A stretch of DNA of 64,000 bases, from the NCBI GenBank assembly GCA_964498755.1, contig CAZCIB010000006.1, positions 1 through 64,000 of the forward strand, in the 5' to 3' direction. The notes under the pieces are model-generated. The model searched no databases, had not been told where the DNA came from, and was given only the letters and a program-made list of their open reading frames with translations. The stretch comes from RZZS01 sp964498755. Its GTDB lineage: Bacteria; Pseudomonadota; Alphaproteobacteria; Micavibrionales; Micavibrionaceae. Made by a program: the position numbers and the translations under genes. Shown in pieces: positions 16,952 through 25,582 of this stretch. Position 1 is the first letter of the stretch. Each line of letters opens with the position of its first letter.

Positions 16952-17003
16952 AAGGTCGCGTTCTCTCTGCCGTTATTATGAACCGCGAAGGGGCGAATAT
17001 TTC

Positions 17004-17966
17004 CTAAGCTGAGAACAACTCCAAATTGGCATCCGCAGGTTGATATTCGAAAAGACGATCTAAACGTTCTCGCCAACCTTTAGAATGTATAATTCTATCC
17101 CTATGGAAACCCTCTTTTAGAATTTCTTTTTTTGACAGCTTTGCAACCTCTTCCCAATTTCTATCGAATACGTAAGTAGCATTATTGCTAATTAAGCTCT
17201 CTAAAATAACGAACTCCTTATTCGGATAGATATAGCCAATATAGTCGTTAAATCCGCCACTACCAATGGCAACTTCTTCCGCGCCATAGGACAAAAGTAT
17301 CTTTTGACGCTCAAGAATTACCTTTTTTCGCGCTTCTGAACGGCGGCGCAGCTTTTCAACCGCGTATAAAGAAACTCTCTCCCATGGGCTCATGCCAACT
17401 GGAAGAATTTTCCAATGAACGTGCCTAATTTTTTGCGGCAAGAAACTAGAAAAGTCGTTTTTTCGTATTTCACAGACACCAAAAATTTCAAGGAACATAT
17501 TTATTATATGCTGCACATCAGTCTTGGTGTACTCATTGAGTGGTATTTCTCTTGAGCTAAAAAACTCTCCTTCCGTTGTCACAAAGAAGTGCACCAACTC
17601 ACTCGGCGGCCCGATTAAGCTCCGTTGGTAACACTCCCTGTATATATCGCAAAATTTCTCGACTTCTACACTGCTGTTACGACCGCTCCACTGCTTCCAT
17701 GTCCATAAACGAGAATAGAGATATCTGCTCTCTTTGGGTAAATGTTTATGAATTTCCCACTTACCCTCTGCATTAAACCTTGTAACAGATCCAGTAATCG
17801 GCGGCAAAATAGCATCACCGCTCTTAACATCTGCTTGAAAACCAGTCCTCTTAAACTGGGAAGGCTTTAATAGAGCTGTAGGAACCAAAACCCTAATTAA
17901 CTCTCCATTGGGAAAATTTTCTAGATACTTGTCAGCATTTAATACCCTAACCCCTGAAATAAGCAT
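17004..17966 (-). CDS. Uncharacterised AT-rich orphan protein inserted between murD and ftsW
   Basis: A 320-residue protein of unknown function. The start is secure: an ATG with AGGAGGG 5 nt ahead. Base composition is clearly more AT-rich than the flanking dcw genes, with frequent AAA, ATT and TTA codons. No signal peptide or membrane helix is evident. The C-terminal third is the most distinctive: GSGGFNDYIGYIYPNKEF, VILESLISNNATYVFDRNW, KLSKKEILKEGFHRDRIIHS and GWRERLDRLF. I cannot assign a family; a nuclease or defence role is possible but unsupported. Inverted repeats on both sides point to horizontal arrival. Confidence 0.75.
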   Translation of the reverse strand: MLISGVRVLNADKYLENFPNGELIRVLVPTALLKPSQFKRTGFQADVKSGDAILPPITGSVTRFNAEGKWEIHKHLPKESRYLYSRLWTWKQWSGRNSSVEVEKFCDIYRECYQRSLIGPPSELVHFFVTTEGEFFSSREIPLNEYTKTDVQHIINMFLEIFGVCEIRKNDFSSFLPQKIRHVHWKILPVGMSPWERVSLYAVEKLRRRSEARKKVILERQKILLSYGAEEVAIGSGGFNDYIGYIYPNKEFVILESLISNNATYVFDRNWEEVAKLSKKEILKEGFHRDRIIHSKGWRERLDRLFEYQPADANLELFSA

Positions 17967-18169
17967 GGCACCCTCCTGTTGATTGTTAGCTTATTTTGTA
18001 CACACAAGACTTGATTAGCACAATATATAGCATCGCTCAACAGCTTTTACACAAAAATCTGTGCATAGGCCTGTGGATAAAATGCATTTGGTGTTTTTGA
18101 GTAAAATTCGACCTTTGTCATAATGACGCGCGAAGAGGCTGGCAGGATGACGATGAGGTTTTTTCCATG

Positions 18170-18212
18170 TGAAACTCTGTGCCCCTCTGTGTTCTCTGGG
18201 TCTCTGTGGTTC
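18170..18212. repeat. CTCTGTG-type repeat, right partner of 16578-16660
   Basis: Sequence of CTCTGTG/GTCTCTGTGGTTC units, inverse of the left partner. In the 18000-18440 gap upstream of the AT-rich gene, where no gene is seen apart from repeats. Confidence 0.6.
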
Positions 18213-18240
18213 AAAAAAACGGCGGTACGAAAACAGCCTC

Positions 18241-18310
18241 CCTATGGATCCCGGATAGCAAGTCTCACTAAGCCGCTTACGCGGCAAGTTTGACATAGCT
18301 TCTGGGATGG
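18241..18310. repeat. Right copy of the ~70 bp inverted repeat bracketing the AT-rich gene
   Basis: Begins CCTATGGATCCCGGATAGCA and ends CATAGCTTCTGGGATGG; reverse complement of the copy at 16884-16951. A more decayed relative appears at about 27552-27600 (ATCCGGATAGCAA... GGAAGTTAGACA). Confidence 0.8.
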
Positions 18311-18393
18311 CGGCGGGGGGAAGGCGTGCCCGGATGACGGGTGAGAGCGAGAATTCTTTGCGCGTCTCGCGCGCTCCCGCGTTAAAAACCAAT

Positions 18394-18434
18394 GGGGACA
18401 CGATAAGCGCTTGCAGCGCTTTTATCATGTCCCC
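18394..18434. repeat. GGGGACA...TGTCCCC hairpin
   Basis: A 41 bp palindrome: GGGGACACGATAAGCGC, short loop, then GCGCTTTTATCATGTCCCC. It lies 9 bp beyond the murD stop and could act as an RNA hairpin at the transcript end, but it lacks a U-tract. Related copies are at 46012-46052 and 46084-46124. Confidence 0.7.
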
Positions 18435-18442
18435 TTCAAGGG

Positions 18443-19837
18443 CTACCCCTCCAGCGCCTCAACCAGTTCTACGAACGCGTCGCCGCGGGCTTCGAAATCG
18501 GTGAACTGGTCGTAGGACGCGCAGGCCGGGGAGAGCAAAACCGTGCCCGCGCCGCCGGGCATGCCGCGCTGCGACTGGGCCATGTCGTGGGCCTCGGCCA
18601 CCGCGCGGTCCAGCGTCTGGCTCTGGTTATAGGGGACGTTGTGCCTGTCGAGCCATTTGGCGAAGCCTTCCATCGCCTCGCCGATCAGGAAGACATGGCG
18701 GATGCGCTCGAGATAAGGCTCCAGCCCGTCCAGCCCGCCATCCTTGGCCCGCCCGCCCGCGATCAGATAGAGATGCCGGAAGCAGGACAGCGCCTTGCTG
18801 GCGGCGTCGGCGTTCGTGGCCTTGCTGTCATTGACATAAGCGACGCCGTTAACCGTGCGCACGAACTGCATCCGATGCGGCAGGCCGGGATAGGTCTTCG
18901 CGGCCTCGATAATATCCTCAGGCGCCAGGCCCATCACCCGCGCCACCGCGTAGGCGGCGCAGAAATTCTGCATGTTATGCGCGCCGGGAAGCTTTTGAAA
19001 CGCCAGTTCCTGGCGTTCATAGGGCGCGTCCTTTTCGATCTGGTCGATCAGATGACCGTCGACGCAGGACACGCCGCCCTCAACCTTTTTCTTCAGGGAA
19101 ACCGGAATGGCGCGCATGCGTCCGGCCTCGCTGACGTCTTTGAACACGTCGGCGGAATGCTCGTGATCGACGCCGATAATCGCCGCGCCGCCATCTCTGT
19201 CAAACATCGCCGCCTTGGCCTGAACGTAGCGTTCCATAGAGCCGTGGCGGTCGATATGATCCGGCGTGATATTCAGCAGCACGCCGATATCGGGCCGAAA
19301 TGACGCGCACAAATCCATCTGGTACGACGAGATTTCCAGCACAAGAACGCCCGATTTGGCGGGAAGCGTCATATCCAAAACGGCCTTGCCGATATTGCCG
19401 CCGACGCTGGCCTTGATCCCGCATTCCTTGAGAATATGCCCGGTCAGGGCCGTCGTCGTCGATTTGCCGTTCGTGCCCGTAATGCCGATGGTTTGACGTT
19501 CATGGCCGGAGCGGCTCAGAATTTCAAGATCGCCGATAACCTCGACGCCTGCGTCAATGGCCTTCTGAACAACCGGATGCGGGGCCGGGTGATAAAGCGG
19601 CACGCCCGGCGCAAGGATCAGGAAAGCATGGCCGTCTATGCCGTCTTCCTGAAAATTCTTAAGCTTCGCGCCAAGCTTTTCAGCCTCGGCGCGGCGCGTC
19701 TCGTTATCGTCCCATGCATGGACTTTCCCGCCGGCCTTGAGAAGCGCCTTTACCGAGGCCATGCCCGATACGCCCAGCCCGAACACGGCTACGGGCTTTT
19801 TGCCGAGCGTTTCCACGAATGCGGTCACATCAATCAT
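18443..19837 (-). CDS. murD: UDP-N-acetylmuramoyl-L-alanine--D-glutamate ligase
   Basis: Second amino-acid-adding Mur ligase. 464 residues; N-terminal UDP-binding fold VAVFGLGVSGMASVKALL, P-loop GITGTNGKSTTTALTGHIL, LEISSYQMDLCASFRPDIG, NITPDHIDRHGSMERYV and the C-terminal NDSKATNADAASKAL plus LIAGGRAKDGG and LLSPACASYDQFTDFEARG signatures, all in the expected order. ATG start at 19837. Flanked by a large hairpin repeat on the mraY side and by a GGGGACA palindrome on the other. Confidence 0.96.
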   Translation of the reverse strand: MIDVTAFVETLGKKPVAVFGLGVSGMASVKALLKAGGKVHAWDDNETRRAEAEKLGAKLKNFQEDGIDGHAFLILAPGVPLYHPAPHPVVQKAIDAGVEVIGDLEILSRSGHERQTIGITGTNGKSTTTALTGHILKECGIKASVGGNIGKAVLDMTLPAKSGVLVLEISSYQMDLCASFRPDIGVLLNITPDHIDRHGSMERYVQAKAAMFDRDGGAAIIGVDHEHSADVFKDVSEAGRMRAIPVSLKKKVEGGVSCVDGHLIDQIEKDAPYERQELAFQKLPGAHNMQNFCAAYAVARVMGLAPEDIIEAAKTYPGLPHRMQFVRTVNGVAYVNDSKATNADAASKALSCFRHLYLIAGGRAKDGGLDGLEPYLERIRHVFLIGEAMEGFAKWLDRHNVPYNQSQTLDRAVAEAHDMAQSQRGMPGGAGTVLLSPACASYDQFTDFEARGDAFVELVEALEG

Positions 19838-19897
19838 AAAGCCGCAGTTTAATCATAAATTTTCAAAGGAACAGGATTTTTTTGAGGTTGTTTTTTG

Positions 19898-20087
19898 AAC
19901 CGCGAATGCGCGCGAATGTTATTTGAATCGCAAAGACACGAAGACGCAAAGAGTTCCTTAAAAACTTCGCGCGAAAGCGCGTAATAAAACAGCACATAAG
20001 CCGTTCGTGCAGTCTTTATCTTTTGTTGCGCCTTCGGCGCGTAAAATTACAGCACGCTTTGCGTCTTCGTGTCTTTGCGATTCAAAT
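19898..20087. repeat. Long-stem CAAAGACACGAAG-type hairpin between mraY and murD
   Basis: Begins AACCGCGAATGCGCGCGAAT. The arms 19921-19951 and 20057-20087 form a perfect 31 bp inverted repeat (ATTTGAATCGCAAAGACACG...) around a ~105 nt loop that holds two smaller GCGC palindromes. The right arm ends 2 bp from the mraY stop codon. The element at 39988-40196 has the same AACCGCGAATG head and the same plan. Confidence 0.8.
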
Positions 20088-20088
20088 T

Positions 20089-21168
20089 TCAACGCAGTTT
20101 CAGCGTACTAAGGCCTATCAAAGCCAAAATCACCGCGATGATCCAGAAGCGGATGACGACGGTGGGCTCGGACCAGCCCTTTTTCTCGAAATGGTGATGC
20201 AGCGGCGCCATGGCGAAGACGCGTTTCCCGGTCAGTTTGTATGATGCGACCTGAACAATCACGGAAACCGTTTCAAGAACGAACAGGCCGCCAATGACGG
20301 CGAGCACGATTTCATGTTTTACAATGACCGCAATCGCGCCGAGCCCCGCGCCCATGGAGAGCGAGCCCGTATCGCCCATGAACACCATCGCAGGCGGCGC
20401 GTTATACCAGAGAAAGCCCATCCCCGCGCCGATCAGCGCGCCACAGATAATCGCAAGCTCGCCTGCGCCCGCAATATGATGAATGCCGAGATATTCGGAA
20501 TAATCCGTGCGGCCTGTCAGATAGGCGATCAACCCGAACGATCCCGCCGCGATCATGACCGGCACGATGGCAAGGCCGTCAAGACCATCGGTAAGGTTCA
20601 CCGCGTTTGAGGAACCGACGATCACCAGCATCGTAAACGGGATCATGAACAATCCGAGCGGCAGGAGAAACTCCTTGACAAAGGGCAAGGCCAGACCGAG
20701 TTCCCAGGACTGAAAATGGAAATACAAAATCACGGCCACAAAAGCGATTCCGAATTCCAGCAACAGCCGTAAGGGCCCCGGAATGCCCCTGTGCGACTGG
20801 CTGGTGAGCTTGGCGTAGTCGTCGGCGAAGCCAATCGCGCCGAACGAGAGGATAACGCCCAGAACAATCCACACATAGGCGTTCGTCAAATCCGCCCAGA
20901 GCAGCGCTGATACGCCGACGGAAATCAGTATCATCAGCCCGCCCATGGTCGGCGTTCCGGCTTTTTTCAGATGCGTTTCGGGCCCGTCATTGCGAATTGG
21001 CTGGCCGTTTTTCTGCTTGCGCTTGAGCCAGCGAATAAAGCCGGGCCCTATGAGAAAGCAGATAATGAGCGCCGTTAAAATCGCACCGCCCGTGCGGAAG
21101 GTCTGGTAATTAAACAGATTAAACAGCGGGATATCCCCGGCAAGCTGCGCAAGCAGGTTATACAGCAT
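20089..21168 (-). CDS. mraY: Phospho-MurNAc-pentapeptide translocase (lipid I synthesis)
   Basis: Ten-helix membrane enzyme that transfers phospho-MurNAc-pentapeptide to undecaprenyl phosphate. 359 residues; signature segments GTPTMGGLMILISVGVSALL, GFADDYAKLTSQSHRGIPG, NAVNLTDGLDGLAIVPVMIA (catalytic Asp region), FMGDTGSLSMGAGLGAIAV and MAPLHHHFEKKGWSEPTVV are all present. AGGAG lies 7 nt before the ATG. The start overlaps the end of the murF-like gene by 11 bp, so the two are translationally coupled. Confidence 0.97.
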   Translation of the reverse strand: MLYNLLAQLAGDIPLFNLFNYQTFRTGGAILTALIICFLIGPGFIRWLKRKQKNGQPIRNDGPETHLKKAGTPTMGGLMILISVGVSALLWADLTNAYVWIVLGVILSFGAIGFADDYAKLTSQSHRGIPGPLRLLLEFGIAFVAVILYFHFQSWELGLALPFVKEFLLPLGLFMIPFTMLVIVGSSNAVNLTDGLDGLAIVPVMIAAGSFGLIAYLTGRTDYSEYLGIHHIAGAGELAIICGALIGAGMGFLWYNAPPAMVFMGDTGSLSMGAGLGAIAVIVKHEIVLAVIGGLFVLETVSVIVQVASYKLTGKRVFAMAPLHHHFEKKGWSEPTVVIRFWIIAVILALIGLSTLKLR

Positions 21169-22204
21169 AATCGGGCTCCTGCTCTTCCATAAGCTTTGCG
21201 GGCAGAGAGCGCAAGGTCTCGATCATCATGCCGACCTTGCCGCGCGCATCCCGCCCGTTTTCGTTGAGCTTTTTAACCTTGATGAAATCGCCGGGGCTCA
21301 GGACTTCCGGAACGATCTCGCCGACGATGTTTTTCTTCTTTTCGCCCGTATCCTGCTGCCTGTCTTTTATTTGCGTCCGGCCCGCATAGACAAGGTCAAT
21401 ATCGGCGGTCGCATAGGGCAACTCGTATTGCTCCACGCCCTCGCCGTTCTTGTCCATATGCGACAGGAACGCAACGCGGCGGCGGCCTTTTCCGGGGTCG
21501 ACGAGCGCAAGTACGCGGAACGCGGATTCACTGCCCCGGCCCGCGCTTCGCATCAAGGCGACGTTTTCATTTCCGGCGGCTCCGTTCATATTGTGCAGGA
21601 GAGCAGCGGCGTCCTGCGCGTCATAACCGCAAATCGCCGCCGCCAGCACGGCCATCGCGCCAATCGCCGGATCGGCCTGCGCGTCGCCGATCACGCATTC
21701 CGCGCGTTTACCCAGAATTGAATAGGTGGCTTTAATGCCGTTTTCAGCCCTGAGTACGGCGCCTATCCGCGCCGAACAGTGAGATTCTGCGCCGACCGTA
21801 AAAAATCCGGCGCATCCGGACTCGCGCGCCATGCGGGAAATATCGGCGAATTGCGCGTGATCGCGGCGGCAAAGCACGACGCAGCCCTTATGCAGGCCTT
21901 CAAGCGCATCGCCGTTTTCGTCATCGCTGATTAAAATGTGCGGGCGCGCAAGCCATGTATTAAACGCCGTTTCCGCGGCGTTTCGCCCCGACAGATTGAC
22001 AACGGCGTAATCCGCGCCAAAGGGAATCCCCTTTAAATCATCGAGAGTTTCGCATATATGCGTCAGCCCAAGCGCGCCAAAGACGGCGGCAAAGACCGCG
22101 CAGGCATGCCCGTTATCGCTGCGTACGCCGATCACCAGCGCGCCCGTATGCGCGCGGGCGGCTTCGATCTCTTCGGTATGGCTGGATTCAATGAGATAGG
22201 ACAT
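21158..22204 (-). CDS. MurF homologue without the ATP-binding P-loop (probable pseudoenzyme) in the murF position
   Basis: 348 residues, shorter than the usual ~450. Position between murE and mraY is that of murF, and the outline of MurF can still be followed: GADYAVVNLSGRNAAETAF in place of the EMG segment, CVVLCRRDHAQFADISR in place of the VLN-D stretch, DPAIGAMAVLAAAICGYDAQ in place of the N-A-L-A-A helix, and the MurF C-terminal LSPGDFIKVKKLNENGRDAR. Where a Mur ligase has GxTGSxGKT, this protein reads VIGVRSDNGHACAVFAA, so the P-loop Lys and Thr are gone. The N-terminal UDP-binding domain is largely missing. The frame is intact and overlaps mraY, which argues for retention. Not expected to be an active ligase. 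Confidence 0.78.
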   Translation of the reverse strand: MSYLIESSHTEEIEAARAHTGALVIGVRSDNGHACAVFAAVFGALGLTHICETLDDLKGIPFGADYAVVNLSGRNAAETAFNTWLARPHILISDDENGDALEGLHKGCVVLCRRDHAQFADISRMARESGCAGFFTVGAESHCSARIGAVLRAENGIKATYSILGKRAECVIGDAQADPAIGAMAVLAAAICGYDAQDAAALLHNMNGAAGNENVALMRSAGRGSESAFRVLALVDPGKGRRRVAFLSHMDKNGEGVEQYELPYATADIDLVYAGRTQIKDRQQDTGEKKKNIVGEIVPEVLSPGDFIKVKKLNENGRDARGKVGMMIETLRSLPAKLMEEQEPDYAV

Positions 22205-22220
22205 AGTACTTACTCTTTCT

Positions 22221-23672
22221 TTATAACCTGTTCATGGCGGCGCGCGCTGCATCGCAATCGTCAAAGGGATGAACTGTCCCCTGAATTATTTGCCCCTGCT
22301 CGTGGCCTTTCCCGGCGATGACGAGAACGTCGCCCGCTTCCAGCTTTTGAATGGCGGCGGATATGGCTTCGGCCCGGTCGCCGATTTCCATGGCGTCAGG
22401 GGAAACATCCCGCGCGGCCTCCATCATAGCCTGACGGATCAGGGCCGGATCTTCGGAACGGGGATTGTCGTCGGTCACAATAAGAACGTCGGCAAGCTCC
22501 GCGCCGATCCTGCCCATCATGGGACGTTTACCCGGATCGCGGTCGCCGCCGCAGCCGACGACGCAGAACAGCCTGCCTTTTACGTGCGGGCGAAGGGTCT
22601 GCAGCGCTTTTTCGAGCGCGTCCGGCTTGTGCGCGTAATCAACGTAAATGGCCGCGCCTTGCGGATGGCCGGGAATATACTGAAGACGGCCCGGCGCGCC
22701 CTCGATTGTCCCCGCCGCGTCAAAAAGCCGCGCTATGTTTTTCTCTTCCCTCTCACCGGCGAGCGCAAGGCCAAGCGCGCAAAGCATATTCTCGATCTGG
22801 AATTCCGCCGCAAACGGCACGGACAGCGCGTAATTTCCGCCGTTATAAGCGACGTCCACGCTGAAACCTTCCGGGACGGCGCGCAATTCGATGATTTTAA
22901 GAACTTGCGCATTTTGTCCGTAATCGATGACTTTCGCGCCGCGCGCTTTCGTCATCCCGATCAGCTTTTGCCCTTCCGGGTTGTCGGCGTTGATAACGGC
23001 GGTCCCGTCCTGCGCCAGAACTTCCGTGAACAGCCGCGCCTTGGCGGCGAAATAATCCTCCATCGTGGCGTGGTAATCGAGATGATCACGGGAAAGATTG
23101 GTGAAGCCGGCCGCGCCGATCTTCACGCCGTCCAGACGGTATTGATGCAGGCCGTGGCTCGAGGCCTCCAGCGCGAGATGCGTCACGCCCGCCGCCGAAA
23201 GGTCTGCGAGCTCGGCGTGCAGCTTGACCGGATCAGGGGTGGTCAGAGAGCCGTAACGGCTGAAAACGCGTGATTGCACGCCAAGCGTGCCCAGGCTCGC
23301 CGAGGCGTAATCAAGAGCCTCCCATAACTGTCTTAAGAAATGCGCGACGGATGTTTTGCCGCTGGTGCCCGTAACGGCGGCGACTGTTTCCGGCTGTGCT
23401 TTATAATAAGCGGCGGCGATAAGGGAGAGCGCAAGGCGGGGATTGTCGCTTTTTATCCATTCAATTTCAGCGCCGTTATCCGGCAGATCGGCGTCATTGG
23501 CGGCCAGAACGTATTTCGCGCCGTTGCGGATAGCGTCCTTAATGTAGGCGCGCCCGTCGTCCTTGCTGCCCGGCAATGCGGCGAACAAACCGCCCTTTTC
23601 AACAAGACGGCTGTCCTGCGTGACGGCGGTGATGGCGGAGGCGATGCGGGTTATGTCATGCGGGTTCATCAT
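22221..23672 (-). CDS. murE: UDP-MurNAc-L-Ala-D-Glu--meso-diaminopimelate ligase
   Basis: Third Mur ligase. 483 residues; P-loop VTGTSGKTSVAHFLRQLW, EASSHGLHQYRLDGVKIG, TNLSRDHLDYHATMEDYF, YVDYAHKPDALEKAL and VVGCGGDRDPGKRPMMG. The motif VTDDNPRSEDP contains DNPR, which in this family marks meso-diaminopimelate rather than lysine as substrate. ATG start; the frame opens with two Met codons. 16 bp ahead of the murF-like gene and separated from ftsI by a repeat-filled gap. Confidence 0.96.
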   Translation of the reverse strand: MMNPHDITRIASAITAVTQDSRLVEKGGLFAALPGSKDDGRAYIKDAIRNGAKYVLAANDADLPDNGAEIEWIKSDNPRLALSLIAAAYYKAQPETVAAVTGTSGKTSVAHFLRQLWEALDYASASLGTLGVQSRVFSRYGSLTTPDPVKLHAELADLSAAGVTHLALEASSHGLHQYRLDGVKIGAAGFTNLSRDHLDYHATMEDYFAAKARLFTEVLAQDGTAVINADNPEGQKLIGMTKARGAKVIDYGQNAQVLKIIELRAVPEGFSVDVAYNGGNYALSVPFAAEFQIENMLCALGLALAGEREEKNIARLFDAAGTIEGAPGRLQYIPGHPQGAAIYVDYAHKPDALEKALQTLRPHVKGRLFCVVGCGGDRDPGKRPMMGRIGAELADVLIVTDDNPRSEDPALIRQAMMEAARDVSPDAMEIGDRAEAISAAIQKLEAGDVLVIAGKGHEQGQIIQGTVHPFDDCDAARAAMNRL

Positions 23673-23686
23673 TTTTACTCCCTCTT

Positions 23687-23842
23687 CCCTCTCCCTTCAG
23701 GGAGAGGGCAACGAAGCGGCGCTTTTCCTGAAGAGAAAGCGGCTGCTGAGTGGGTGAGGGATATCTCCGAACTGATCCCTCACCACTGCGGCTAAGGCTT
23801 GCCTTGCAAGCCAAGCCTCGTTCCTCTCCCTGAAGGGAGAGG
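23687..23842. repeat. Pair of inverted CCCTCTCCC...GGGAGAGGG elements between ftsI and murE
   Basis: One unit starts with the 22 bp palindrome CCCTCTCCCTTCAGGGAGAG (two more bases complete it) at 23687-23708 and ends GGGTGAGGG at about 23752-23760. A second unit in reverse order begins CCCTCACC at about 23779 and ends CCTCTCCCTGAAGGGAGAGG at 23823-23842. The same palindrome head and GGTGAGGGA tail occur inside mutL at 61834-61889. Confidence 0.8.
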
Positions 23843-23854
23843 CGATTGACGTTG

Positions 23855-25582
23855 CTAATAAGTAACAAGGCGCTTCTCCTTCTCTTCAATCCTGATATGC
23901 CGCTCCAGCGGCGCGGCAAACGCCGCGCTTTCCGTTTCGCTTTTGACGGGAACGCCAAGCAAAGGCCCGGAAGCCTCGATAATGTTCGCCACCGCAGGCG
24001 CGGCGACCCAGCCGCCCGTGGCGTAGCCAAATGAGGCGCGCGTGCCTTTGGGTTCGTCCACCATCGCCAGAACCACATAACGCGGCGCGGACATGGGAAA
24101 GACGCCGACGAAGGACGAGAGCAGGTTTTTCTTGCTGTACTGCCCGCCGATAATTTTTTCGGCCGTACCCGTCTTGCCGCCGACTTCATAACCCGGCACA
24201 TCGGCCTTGCTGCCCGTGCCGTGCGTTACGGCAAGCCTCAGCAACTGACGCATCCTGTGCGTGATTTGCGGCCTTAATATGCGCGTTTCAGGATTTTTTG
24301 AGGTCTCGCCCATGACGAAACGCGGGCGCACAAGCGTTCCGTCTCCTATCGCGCTGGCCACCGCCGCCGCCGTCTGCAACGGGCTGGCGGCGACGCCGTG
24401 GCCATAAGCCGCCGTGAGCGTGTTTATATCGCGCCAGGGAGAGGGCATAAGCGGCCTGCCCACTTCCGGAATGGCAATGTCCGGCGCGTCAAAAAGGCCA
24501 AGATCGCGGTAGAATTTTTTCAGACGCTCCGCGCCGAGCTCCTGCCCCATGATGGCCGAGCCGATGTTTGATGAAAAAACGAACACTTCCGGCAAGGAGA
24601 GCTGGCGTTCCTGAGGATGGAAATCCCGTATTTTATGCCGCCCGAATTCAAGCGGCTCGCGCGCGTCATAGCGCCGGCTCATTGGCGTGTTTTCGTATTC
24701 GAGAATGGCCGCCGTCGAGAAAATTTTAAAGATCGATCCGGCCTCATAAACGCCGAGGGTCAGGCGGTTGAATTTTTCCGCATCGCTGGCCGCGCCCGGA
24801 TCATGAGGATCGAAATCCGGCAGGGACACGGCGGCGATCACTTCGCCGCCTGAGACGTCCATGACGATCCCGACGCCGGCATTGGCGCCGTATTCGCTGA
24901 TCGCGCGCTGTATTTCACGCCGGACAATGTGCTGAACCCGGACGTCCAGCGTCACTCTCCAAGGCTTTTGATCGCTTTCAAGCAAATCATTCAGACCGCG
25001 CTCCACCCCGGCAAGCCCGTTGCCGTCAATATCGGTATAACCGATGACATGCGTCGCCAGATTGCCTTGCGGATATATGCGTTTGGGCTCGTGGGTAAAA
25101 TTCAGTCCCGGCTCCCCGATCTGCAGGACCTGATACTGTTCGCGCGGAGTCAGGTTGCGCGCAACCCAGACAAAGCGCCTTTTGGAATGAAACCTGCGCT
25201 TCAAATCCCGCGCATCAAGATGCGGAAACAGCTCGGCGAGCCGTCGCGCCGCGCCTTCAGGGTCAACCATGATTTTCGGATCAGCGTAGAGCGAGGCCGT
25301 GTTCAGCGTGCGCGCCAGAATAACGCCGTTGCGGTCGACAATATCGGCGCGCAGGAGTTCTTCCTCTTGCGCCGGCGCCGCCTGACTCACGTCGGCGTAT
25401 CGTTTCAGCGAGAGCTCTCCCTCAATAATCGTCAGATCAAAAACCCGCACAGCCAGCATGAAATAGGCAAACGCGAAAACAATCCCGATCAGCGCCATGC
25501 GCCCGCGCGCCTGTTCCAGCGCGGCGTTTTTTTCACCGTCCAGACGCATGCATTTACGCGTCAGGGGAAAGAAAACGCTCAT
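23855..25582 (-). CDS. ftsI: Septal peptidoglycan transpeptidase FtsI (PBP3)
   Basis: Division-specific class B penicillin-binding protein. 575 residues: short cytoplasmic tail, one membrane anchor (MALIGIVFAFAYFMLAVRVF, about residues 29-48), a pedestal domain (DIVDRNGVILARTL...) and the transpeptidase domain with SxxK as YEAGSIFKIFSTAA, SxN as FVFSSNIGSAIM and KTG as YEVGGKTGTAEKI. These three motifs hold the catalytic Ser, Lys and binding residues, so activity is expected. The start overlaps ftsL by 4 bp. Confidence 0.96.
   Translation of the reverse strand: MSVFFPLTRKCMRLDGEKNAALEQARGRMALIGIVFAFAYFMLAVRVFDLTIIEGELSLKRYADVSQAAPAQEEELLRADIVDRNGVILARTLNTASLYADPKIMVDPEGAARRLAELFPHLDARDLKRRFHSKRRFVWVARNLTPREQYQVLQIGEPGLNFTHEPKRIYPQGNLATHVIGYTDIDGNGLAGVERGLNDLLESDQKPWRVTLDVRVQHIVRREIQRAISEYGANAGVGIVMDVSGGEVIAAVSLPDFDPHDPGAASDAEKFNRLTLGVYEAGSIFKIFSTAAILEYENTPMSRRYDAREPLEFGRHKIRDFHPQERQLSLPEVFVFSSNIGSAIMGQELGAERLKKFYRDLGLFDAPDIAIPEVGRPLMPSPWRDINTLTAAYGHGVAASPLQTAAAVASAIGDGTLVRPRFVMGETSKNPETRILRPQITHRMRQLLRLAVTHGTGSKADVPGYEVGGKTGTAEKIIGGQYSKKNLLSSFVGVFPMSAPRYVVLAMVDEPKGTRASFGYATGGWVAAPAVANIIEASGPLLGVPVKSETESAAFAAPLERHIRIEEKEKRLVTY

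Noticed and set aside
16200..17000. Insertion sequence or transposase near the dcw repeats
   Set aside because: No transposase-like frame is found; only palindromic repeats are present.
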